Part shown: positions 10,201 through 22,200 of the stretch, one piece after another | Numbering within the stretch: position 1 is the stretch's first letter | Layout: each line of letters starts with the position of its first letter | Origin: Balanoglossus misakiensis | Taxonomy: Eukaryota > Hemichordata | Direction of reading: 5' to 3' | Assembly (NCBI GenBank): GCA_040954595.2 | Contig: CM082590.2 | Location: forward strand, 5,580,001 to 5,644,000 | DNA: 64,000 nt | The notes under the pieces: generated by a model | What the model was told of the DNA's origin: nothing | The model's input: the letters and a program-made list of their open reading frames with translations, nothing else | Databases searched by the model: none | Position numbers and translations under genes: made by a program

Positions 10201-13200
10201 GTTCCCAAAACTATCACAGAGAAGGGGATGCTTTTCAGTTATCATCACTGTCTTTGAAAATGATAAAAATTGGTACTTCTTCGAACAATGTTCAAACAAG
10301 ATTTGAAATACAGATGGGTGTCTAAACCCAAGTTCTTTGTATTAGAAACAATGTTATTGCTTTGTATTTGTATTACGGCATTATCTGTCCCAGTTTTAGT
10401 AAATTAGGGGCTAAGGGGGCTTTTATTGTCAGATTTTCTTCTATATTTCGCAAATTGTCTATTTTTAGTGTTGAAAATTCATGGAAAAGGATCAAGTCTT
10501 GAAATTTTACGGAGAAGCAATGTCCATTTTCCCTGGGAGTGCCACCACCAGTTTTGTATTTCTGTTTTCCTGTTGCCCTTTGGAGATCTTGTTGTTTTGT
10601 CTTGGAGAAGAGTATTTGTGTTGTCTTTGTTTACTCACAATATGATATCATTATTTTATTGACAGTGACATGATCATGTTTTGTCTTCATAATTCTTCAT
10701 CAATGAAGATTTCAATGTTTTCCTTTTATATTTCTGTTGCTTATAATTGCATTTTGAGAATATTTTGATAAAAGAAGTGTTTCTTGTTGAATGTTACAGG
10801 ATCTCATCGATGCCGCAGGGAAGGGTGATGTTGCAAAGATTCAGTCGCTGATAGCTGATGGATATGATGTCAATGCAAAGGGTTACTACCAGTATGTGGT
10901 AAGTGTTTTGTATTGACCGATGTTTAATTCAGAGTCATCGCTCAAGACTAGCGTTTGATATTTTATTTTTCATGTGCAGTGCACGCAAAGAGCTAAATAA
11001 ATTTGCCTGAAATTGTATTTCAATTACATACAACAAAATAACAATAGACAGCCTGGCTTTCTGGTATGCAACAAATTTTAATGAAAATATCTCTTTAAAA
11101 TAATGATTTTTGTTGAAATAAAATGTTTTTTTGATGCTAACACGATATTCCTTATGTAAATTTTTCCATGAAAAATACACTTACTGACACTGGGATGTCC
11201 ACTGCAACCAGTTTGCACCATGTTGAGTGCGCCCTCAACCAATGTTTTCTAGGTATTTTTAGGGGTCAACTCAATTTCTCCTTGGTGGGAATCAATTCTC
11301 AACTAGGGCGTTTTTCAAGGTCCAACGCACTTTCCTGTTTGCAAATATGTTGTTGCAGTTCGCAACACCGCTTTCTATAGCACCCCTGATGCTGTTACTG
11401 TTGTAGCACTAAGCTGAACCACATTGAACAAAACTACTATAAACTGATACCATGTTCACACTTGATGAGACTAGAAATATTTCAGAGACACTGTTTGTCA
11501 TTTGTAACCACAGAATTAAAAACACACACACATTAGACCCACTGGCACTCGATCGGCCCCATCAGCAATTCCAGTTTTACACATGATGACTGACAATGAG
11601 GGCAACAGTGTATTTTGATGACCGAGGGCACTGCTAGTCACAACTAAAACAGTCTTGTTTTCCCCGAGGGCATAGGCCGAGGGAAAACATACTGTTTTGG
11701 TGTGACTTGCAGTCCTGAGGTCATCAAAAATACACTGTTGCCTGAATAATTGTCAGTCATCATGTTTTTTATAACACACCAAACACGACACACACCACAT
11801 CTAGGCAACAGTACTGGGCAGAAACCGATCGAACTGATGCCCTGGGCAACAGTTCGAAATGACTAAGGTCACGTGACGCCGTATTGACGAATCACAATCG
11901 AGGGTTCGCTGCATGGTGTGTTAAAATATTTGTTGTGTTTAATGTGGTTCAGCTACACACATGTATTTTGGTCAGAGAGAATTGTCACTCAACCTCAGAA
12001 AAAAATTACCATTATTATGATCATTCAGTTTCAAATCAATCTTAGTCTATTACTGAAATAGCACACCATCTTAAATCAAAACCATTTTTAGATCCCATTT
12101 GGTGATGTAATATACCATGGGACCTTATGGAATCAGTTGCGTCTGTATGGATGTATGTATGGATGTCTGTATGTCCGTCCACATCAAAAACTTGAAAACC
12201 ACCGCGTGTAACCTCCATATTTGGTGTGCAGATACATTATGAGCTGTAGATGGGAGATTGTTTTAAGGAAGTTGTCATTGCCCAAAATATGCAAATTAGC
12301 TGGGAAAACGTGAAATTGGTCGAAAACTCAGAAACTCAACAACCAATGGTCATATTGATTTGAAAATTAGTCTTTTGTTAACCTCACACGGTTCTGTATG
12401 TTTTGAGCTAAAAGAGTGAATTTTCTATTTTTTATGCATTTTTTGTCTTTTTTCACATTTTTGGTAAAAAATCTACTTTTCTGGAATTGATCAGCCGACT
12501 TCTTTGACATTTAGTATGGAGCTTCATATATGTGATCTGAGTTACTCTAGTTTTGTTGAAATTGTTGCAAAATTTGCTTATTTATAATTTTGGAGCAATT
12601 TTTGCCTTTTTTGATAATTTTTTTCCTCTAAAACCGCTTGTCAGATTGCATTGAAATTTGGTAAGATTTGCATGTATGTTTTTCAAATCAAGGTGAAGAA
12701 TTCAATAGTATATTTTTGGGGTGATTTTTGCCATTTTTGGTCAATACTCTTTCACAGACCCTCTACCCCCATTACTTTCCTGGGTGAGTTCTCATGATGA
12801 TTTACAAAACCTTTGATTAAAGTGTCAATGTTTTGTGGGGGCAATATCTTGTATTTTTGGGGCATATTTTCGAATTTTGATAAAAAATTATATTTCTCAG
12901 AAAGTGTACACTGTATGGCTGATTACTTTCAAATTTGAGTTGTAAGTTAATGGGATTGGCTTCTTTAGAATTATAATGGAATCATATCATAGGCAATTTG
13001 GAACTTCTATATTTTGTAGGATATTTTGTCTTATACCGCAAAATATTTTATCTCTTGAAGAGCAATTACCACTACATAGTTCTTTGTATAAATAAGAGAG
13101 GCACCCCTACTGTCATTTGTATACACAGCAAATTTCTGCATGTTTACATAACTGGCTAACTATTAAAGAGACCAGCTGTTCTATTTGGTGTATGTACAGG

Positions 13201-16200
13201 ACACCATTGGCAGCTTATTATGGGTCAGTCAGTGTTTGCCTGTTGATCTCTCTATGTGTGTGTGCGTCTGTCTGTATATGTAATCCGATGTAGACTTCTT
13301 CTGTGTCATCCCTAAATGGGACCACCGTGTCCTTGACATGATTTTTAGGTCCCATTGGTATAGGCCTATATACCATGGGACCTTATGGGATGGGTTGCGT
13401 CTGTATGTATGGATGGATGTATGTATGGATGTATGGATGTATGTCTGTATGTCCGTCCACATCAAAAACTTGAAAACCGCTGCGCGTATCACGTCAATAT
13501 TTGGTGTGTAGGTGCAGGCTGGGCTGTAGATAGGAGTTTGTCCAAACGAAGTTGCCAGGCCCAAAAATATGCAAATTAGCTTGTAAAATGTGAAATTGAT
13601 CAAAACTCTGTAAGTCAACAATTACTGGTCAGATTGCTTTGAAAATTGGTATGTATGTACCTTATGTCAACCTCACACCGACCTGTAAGTGTTAAGTTGA
13701 TATCATGGATGTTTTATTTTTTATGAATTTTTTATTAAATTTATACCTTTACTTATACCTCTATGGTTAAGCTATGTCCACACCTTATTGTGGAATTCTG
13801 GTCTGTGCAATAGTCCTGAACAGTGACTGTCTATTGGTCAGTGAGCACAATCGGGCCAAAATAAAAGGCAAATTTTTGGGCTCACCTGTAACACCTGCTT
13901 AACACATTAATTATGTGCATACCTAATTCCGGGCTAACTAATAGGGCTAGAGGTTTCGTTCTTGTGGGACATGGACCAGTATAGGGTCAAAATTTCTTGC
14001 CCAAATTTTGGGTGACCTCAGGTGACCTTTGACCTACTTTCCTATATCTCGGCATCCAGAGCAGGTACAGACTTGGCGTTTGGAAGGTTGGGACTAAAAT
14101 TGAAAAGCCAAAATATGGGTCACCTGTGACACCTGCATATCTCATTAATTATGTGCATAACTAATTCCAGTCTAACCAATAGGGCTATAGGTTTGGTTTT
14201 TGTTGAACATGGACCAGTATAGGGTCAAAATTTCTTGCCCAAATTTTGCATGACCTCAGGTGACCTTTGACCTACTTTTCCATATCTTGGCATCCAGAGC
14301 AGGTACAGACTTGGCGTTTGGAGGATTGGCACTAAAATTGAAAAGCTCAAATTGGGGGTCACCTGTGACACCTGCATATATCATTAATTATGTGCATACC
14401 TAATTCCAGGCTAACCAATAAGGCTATAGGTTTGGTTTTTATTGAACATGGACCAGTATAAGGTCAAAATTTCTTGCCCAAATTTTGCATGACCTCAGGT
14501 GACCTTTGACCTACTTTATCATATCTTGGCATCCAGAGCAGGTACAGACTTCGCGTTTGGAGGGTTGGGACTAAAATTGAAAAGCCAAAATTGGGGGTCA
14601 CCTGTGACACCTGCATATCTCATTAATTATGTGCATACCTAATTACAGGCTAACCAATAGGGCTATAGGTTTGGTTTTTGTGGAACATGGACCAGTATAG
14701 GGTCAAAATTTCTTGCCCAAATTGTGCATGACCTCAGGTGACATTTGACCTAATTTTCCATATCTTGGCTTCCAGAGCAGATATGCTTATTGCTATGTTG
14801 CTATGTGCTATGTCCTCAAATGGGACCACAGTGTCCTTGACGCTATTTTTTATAGAGTGACTGAAGCTCATTGTGATGAAAATCCTAGAGCTTCTTCATC
14901 AAGCAGTTGACTCACATTCCAAGTATCAGATTAATGATGTCATTTTTATTCCAACTTTAAACGTCTTCATTCCAGTATGGTTGGACATCATTGCATGAAG
15001 CGTCGAAGACAGGTCAATTGGATGCTGTCAGGGTGTTGATTAGCCATGGTGCAGATGTCAATGCGAAGACTAAGGTATGTGAACTGACTCATTAATTCAC
15101 AGGGGTTTCACTTAAACATGAAGTAGAGGGCCATAGTTGCAAAGTAGGGGGCCAATCATGCGGGGGCCGGAAACATGTTGACCTTTGCCCCCCCCCCCCC
15201 CCCCCCCATTCATTCTACACACAAACACATACACACAAACTCATTTGAGTGTTTCAACCTTTTATTACAGCACTAGTTATGTATCATGTTACAATACAGT
15301 CTTCAATCAAATTTAAAATCACTATCTGGGTCTGAGTCCTCTGATAACCCTAAAGCACTTGACACTTCTGTAACTTCATGTTGTATGGAAACACTTTCCT
15401 CCTCAGTCTCAACCTCAATATCAACCTGCACTGAAGCATCAGCATAAATGGCCCCACCTGGAGCCCCATCAGAGTCACTGTCTACACATGATGATGGTAC
15501 ATGCACCTGTACTTTTGTGCGGTATCTTCTACATTTGGCTTGTTCCCACTGTTCTACAGCTGGAGATATTATCTGTTCTGCCTCAGCACTGGCAACTGGG
15601 GGACATGCATTATAGATTCTAACATTTCACTTGACAGTCTACTTCTCAATCTAGTTTTGACATTCTTCAAAGTGCTTGCACCCCTTTCAGGCCAAGCATT
15701 ACTCACAGGAACACAGAGTGCAGCTTCAGCTATTTTAGTTATCTCTGGGAAAAATGGGGTTAAGCTGTCACATCTCACTAACTCAGTCAAGAGCCACTGA
15801 GTTGGTGTAACAGTGTCTTTACATTCCTCAACATCAGTAGACATTATTTGCCTTCATGTAATCTACATAGTAGTATTTAAGTTGTGTAAACTCTTTCACT
15901 AATTTCTTTTACAGCAACTTCCTCATTGTGGTAAAAGTGATCAGCAAGTACTTTGATATGTGCTTCCCCATATGAACTAAAAGTTGCATTTTCTTTACTT
16001 GGCATACTTAATGGGTCAAAGACAGACAGTGCAGTGAGCACTGGAGATGACTCAGCAAACCTACTATCTATATTCTCTATGAGAGCACCAATGTACTTTC
16101 TCATCAGACTTTCAAGATCAAGCTTGCCGCTGCCCTGGAAACATAGCTCAGAAGATATATTTGTGAATGAGTCAATATCAGACACAAACTTATTTATTGG

Positions 16201-19200
16201 CACATTATCACTGAGAATCTGTTTCAGTTTATCTTCAGTTGCTGAAACCATGCTTGCAATGAGGGAGAAGTTAACTTGATCTCTTTGAAACACAAGAGAC
16301 AGCTCTGACAAAATGGACAATACAGACTGCAATATATACAATGTGCCAACAAATTTAACCGACTTTATTTTCTTTAGCAGGCCACATACAAGTGCATCAT
16401 CTTCAAAGTCATTCAGAGTAAGGAGCAATGCCTCCAAATCCCTCAGAGTTGCCTCTACAGCTAGATTGAAACTCAACCACCTGGTGTTGCAAGCTTTTTT
16501 AAGTCTGTGCATGACAATTTTCTGACTCTTGTCAGAGGTTAACTTTATTTTTGCAAGCCTTTCTTGTATTTTCAGGTATGCTGCTAACCTCTTTGGGGAA
16601 TTTTCAAAGAACTGCCAAAGCTGCCGAATTATTGTGGACACATCCTTCACATACTTTATGTTTGTATTACTGTCAGTACAAGCCAATGCCAACCTGTGGC
16701 AAACACAATGCACACTAATGATCAAATTATTGTCAGACTTAAATTTGCTTGCAACACCACTTCTACTGGCAACCATGACAGCAGCCCCATCTGTTGACAA
16801 CCCCTTACAGCTTTTCACTGACAGATCATTAGATTCTATTTCTTTTTTCAGAATATTGCATTATGGATAGCGTGGCTAGATAAATGAATAATTTTAAAAA
16901 ATGCCTTTTAAAAAGACCTAATTACAACACTATTTTATTTTCATCCAAAATTACTTTGCATAATCCAAATTCAATGGGAAAAAACAAGCTAATCCCTGAA
17001 CAAGAAGAGGGAAAATCCAAAAATTATTACCCGTACTGATTTAGTTTTACTGACCATGATAGCCTTTGGATCCAGCCATAGGAAGGACAGTAGGACACAT
17101 TGTACTCAAAATTTAACTCTCTTTACAATTTGGCCAGAGAAGTTGACACAGTTTGTGCCCGAATGAATAAATATGTTCCAGAAAGTAAATTGTTATGGAT
17201 TTTTTTTTGTGTTTTGTGTTTTCAAGCCATCTCTGAAATTTTGCTGTTTTAATGTTCCAGATCCCTCCCACCCTGAATATCAAATGGTCCACCCCTAACT
17301 AAGCTATGGAGACTAAAACATCCAATTTCAAAAACTATATCACCGATCAAAGCACTTTTGATCGCTGTTAGAATCAATTGAGATTCTTCACTGTCATACT
17401 TGAATCTGTATTCACTTTAACAGTCGGCAATTTTCATTTTGTGTGTGGAAGGACTGTGGATTATCCTTTCAAATCAGTCAGTATGCCATTCTTGGTTGTT
17501 TTTGCAATATGGCTGATACTTTTGATATTTTTATTTATTTATCTGTTGGTTTATATATTGTTTGTTTGTTTACACTTCACATTACATTTTTATATTTATT
17601 TATTTGTTTGTTTTATTAAGAAACCTCACATTACATTTCAAATTTTGTGACATTGTTCTCATTCTCCTCCTTCATTACTTACAGGATGGCGACACCCCTT
17701 TGCACTCTGCAGCAAGGTCTCGCAATGAAGGCGGTGTCAGAGTGTTGTTGGATCACAAAGCTGATGTGACCACACAAAACAAGGTAAATACCAACCTGGC
17801 TTCTGCAGGTTAATTCTATTAGTATTGTGACCGCCAAAGCTTTTCCGTAATATTCAAAAGTCAGAGTCGAGTTTCCATATACGGGTCTTCGGTTTATTAT
17901 CGATAAATCGATCGAGCGATCGCCGAAAGCGACCGTACGAGACTGTACACACTAGTCGAAAGACTTCGAAAGACGAGATGTGCGCAGACCTCGATGCGAA
18001 TAGGCCAAATAGACCTCGAGAATGACCGAGACTGATTCGAATAGACCGAGCAAACCGTGGTACGAATTAATAGACCGAGTAAACCGTAAACCGTAAAAAC
18101 TGAAACATAAATACAAATACAAAATGTCAAATCGAAAGAATTACATATACGAAAATCGAGAATGATTTCAATCGAAAACAGATATGTGCAAGCAACACAG
18201 TTCGATGTACGTGACTGATGTACAAGATGCAGACAACTCGTCAAAGTCTAATTACAATAAAGTTTCACGAAATACAATTCATATCTGTAAGAATACCGAA
18301 AGATATATTACCTCGCTGGCGACTTGTAAAGCCTTGTGGTCGGGAAGTTTCAAAATACGAACGAAATATCGAAGGGTGCGAAACGAGAGACGAGGGTGTA
18401 CTTCACCGTCCCATAGCGAAGTCGAAAACACGAGGTAAAAATGTGTAGTGATATGACAATCGTAGATGGACTACTTGTAAAACTTTTGGGCGAAATATGG
18501 TTTGTCGATGTGTTCACAATGACCTTCAAAGGTACACATAAAGTCACAACATCTTTCTCTGTGAAAATTAAAAGTCTACAATATCGAAACTCGTAACAAA
18601 AAGGGAACTATTTTTATGGAGTAAGGTTTTAAAGCAACAAACTGTTCGTGCATATCCCTCATAATTAAAAATACGAAATTCCTTTGTTTTTGCATGGCTT
18701 CAGCTTGAAACATTTGTTTGTTTGTTTGTTTGTTTGTTTGTTTGTTTAGGAAACCTCTCATTACATTTCAAATTTTATGACGTTGTTCTCATGCTCCTCC
18801 TTCATTACTTACAGGATGGCGACACCCCTTTGCACTCTGCAGCAAGGTCTAACAATGAAGGCGGTCTCAGATTGTTATTGGAACACAAAGCTGATGTGAC
18901 CATACAAAACAAGGTAAATACCAACCTGGCTTCTGCAGGTTAATTCTATCAGTTTAGAAACATTTATTTGTTTGTTTATTAGTTTGTTTAGGAAATCTCA
19001 GTTTATATTTCAAATTTTATGACATTGTTCTCATGCTCCTCCTTCATTACTTACAGGATGGAAACACCCCTTTGCATGATGCAGCAGGGTCTGACAATGA
19101 AGGCTGTGTCAGATTGTTATTGGAACACAAAGCTGATGTGACCATTCAAAACAAGGTAAATACCAACCTGGCTTCTGCAGGTTAATTCTATTAGTTTAGA

Positions 19201-22200
19201 AAGATTGGTTTGTTTGTTTGTTTGTTTGTTTGTTTGTTTGTTTGTTTGTTTGTTGAAATCTCACATTACATTTCAAATTTTGTGACATTGTTCTCATGCT
19301 CCTCCTTCATTACTTACAGGATGGAGACAGCCCTTTGCATTATGCAGCAGGGTCTTACTATGAAGGCTGTGTCAGATTGTTATTGGAACACAAAGCTGAT
19401 GTGACCATACAAAACAAGGTAAATACCAACCTGGCTTCTGCAGGTTAATTCTATCAGTATAGGAATATTTGTTTGTTTGTTTGTTTGTTTGTTTGTTTGT
19501 TTGTTTAGGAAACCTCACAGAACATTTCAAATTTTATGACATTGTTCTCATGCTCCTCCTTCATTACTTACAGGATGGCGACACCCCTTTGCACTCTGCA
19601 GCAAGGTCTCGCAATGAAGGCGGTGTCAGATTGTTATTGGAACACAAAGCTGATGTGACCATACAAAACAAGGTAAATACCAACCTGGCTTCTGCAGGTT
19701 AATTCTATCAGTATAGGAATATTTGTTTGTTTGTTTGTTTGTTTGTTTGTTTGTTTGTTTGTTTGTTTAGGAAACCTCACAGAACATTTCAAATTTTATG
19801 ACATTGTTCTCATGCTCCTCCTTCATTACTTACAGTATGGAGACACCCCTTTGCACTCTGCAGCAGAGTATAACAATGAAGGCTGTGTAAGATTGTTATT
19901 GGAACACAAAGCTGATGTGACCATACAAAACAAGGTAAATACCAACCTGGCTTCTGCAGGTTAATTCTATCAGTATAGGAATATTTGTTTGTTTGTTTGT
20001 TTGTTTAGGAAACCTCACAGAACATTTCAAATGTTATGACATTGTTCTCATGCTCCTCCTCTATTACATACAGAAATACTCACCAGAACGGTGTTGACAA
20101 GAAATTAAGTTACTCACAAGGAAACTGCTTCATAATAATGGATGACCACAGACAAGTTCTGTACCTCTGATAATGATACCAGTAACTTAGGTGCTCTATG
20201 CGAGTCAAAACACAGTATTTCACTCAAACAAACACTTTCTGAACATTAATGGTCATCAAAGTCATCTCTAGTCTTTTGTCTAAATAAAGATTTCCCATCC
20301 ATGTAAATTTTCTGGTCTTATGCAGATCTTTACAAATTGATCCAAATCAGTTTTTCCCTCAAAACTGTCAAGATGAATAAAGGCACAATCTACTACCCAT
20401 ATTTTCTTTAAATTGTTCATCGTTATGAGGAAATTTATGTTGTCTGAAATTCAACATTCTGACATGGTGGACGAAATACACACAATGCATTCATTGAATT
20501 CAACTCTATCATTTAAAGCTACATTGACGTGGAGACATCCAACTCAAAAATGATATAAGCATTCTAAATTCTATTGAAAAACTAGAGGTTAATTATCAAT
20601 TCAGTGTTAACGTTGGTTGTATGTTTGGTTGAGCTGTTTATTCAGAACTTTTCTTGTTGTACCTCTTACATGATGTTGTCTGTTTTTGTTTCTTGGATAG
20701 GATGGCAACACAGCATTCCACATGGCAGCAATGGGCGATGATACTTTTGAGGATTATGGAAAAGTTGTGAAACTATTGTTGCAATATGGAGCTGATATTG
20801 ACTGCAAAAATAAGGTACAATCTTCCACTTTTATATTTTATTCCATGACACTCTAGACCTACACCATGTGTTCTGATCAACTCCCATTTTCTCAAATAGT
20901 TAATCTTCATAATCTTTGAATTTGAAATGCACAATTTTGTAAATGTCTTGAAAATGCCTGAACACTTTTAACCAAGCACTCCTAAAACAATATGTGTTTG
21001 CACAATGGTCTTCTTTCCATTGTAGTGTTTGTGGTAAATTTTGTTGAGGATACAATGTATCTATTTGCCATTGTCCTTTGAATCAAAACTACTCCCTCTA
21101 TAGGGTCAGGTGTTGTACAGGCAGGTGTTGACTCATGACGGTCGATGCCAATCCTATCTTTGAGACTTTCTATCTCCACTTTCAGTAATGTGGAGAGTAT
21201 CAGATAGGGCGATTGTCTGTCGGCCTCCAGCATCTGCCAACTCCTGTCTGTCACCTAATACAATTGATCATAAGGAGGTGCCATATAATTTGTCATTGTC
21301 CTTTGAATCAAAACTACTCCCTCTATCGGGTCAGGTGTTGTACAGGCAGGTGTTGACTCATGACGGTCGATGCCAATCCTATCTTTGAGACTTTCTATCT
21401 CCACTTTCAGTAATGTGGAGAGTATCAGATAGGGCGATTGTCTGTCGGCCTCCAGCATCTGCCAACTCCTGTCTGTCACCTAATACAATTGATCATAAGG
21501 AGGTGCCATATAATTTGTCATTGTCCTTTGAATCAAAACTATTCCCTCTATAGGGTCAGGTGTTGTACAGACAAGTGTTGACTCATGACGGTCGATGCCA
21601 ATCCTATCTTTGAGACTTTCTATCTCCACTTTCAGTAATGTGGAGAGTATCAGATAGGGTGATTGTCTGTCGGCCTCCAGCATCTGCCAACTCCTGTATG
21701 TCACCTAATACAATTGATCATAAGGAGGTGCCATATAATTTGTCATTGTCCTTTGAATCAAAACTACTCCCTCTATAGGGTCAGGTGTTGTACAGGCAGG
21801 TGTTGACTCATGACGGTCGATGCCAATCCTATCTTTGAGACTTTCTATCTCCACTTTCAGTAATGTGGAGAGTATCAGATAGGGTGATTGTCTGTCGGCC
21901 TCCAGCATCTGCCAACTCCTGTCTGTCACCTAATACAATTGATCATAAGGAGGTGCCATATAATTTGTCATTGTCCTTTGAATCAAAACTACTCCCTCTA
22001 TAGGGTCAGGTGTTGTACAGGCAGGTGTTGACTCATGACGGTCGATGCCAATCCTATCTTTGAGACTTTCTATCTCCACTTTCAGTAATGTGGAGAGTAT
22101 CAGATAGGGCGATTGTCTGTCGGCCTCCAGCATCTGCCAACTCCTGTATGTCACCTAATACAATTGATCATAAGGAGGTGCCATATAATTTGTCATTGTC

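Larger units (their letters stand above)
18700..20075 (+). repeat. Tandem exon-intron cassette array with (TTTG)n introns
   Basis: Units of about 242-262 bp each hold a (gttt)n run, 'cattacatttcaaatttt', 'ttgttctcatgctcctcc', the acceptor 'cttacag', a 99-bp exon, and 'gtaaataccaacctggcttc'. Five units with exons (18815, 19057, 19320, 19574, 19836) are followed by one whose upstream half survives (19985-20073) but whose exon has been replaced by unrelated sequence after 'acatacag'. Confidence 0.92.
19836..21254 (+). repeat. Segmental duplication, left copy (exons 9-10 plus satellite seed)
   Basis: About 1.4 kb here matches 26199-27641: cassette exon, exonless half unit, 'gaacggtgttgacaagaaat' intron, 114-bp exon, and the first 225-bp monomer. 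Here the monomer has expanded to 22 copies; in the right copy it is single. Confidence 0.9.

Noticed and set aside
10426-10662. 78-codon hydrophobic frame in intron 1
   Set aside because: T-rich sequence gives Phe/Leu-rich frames by chance; no homology recognised and it is within an intron.
15501-16870. Plus-strand frames opposite the hAT remnant
   Set aside because: Shadows of the minus-strand transposase, which has recognisable hAT motifs.
17897-18547. Open frames in the CpG-rich insertion
   Set aside because: Short, overlapping on both strands and without family resemblance; probably due to composition.
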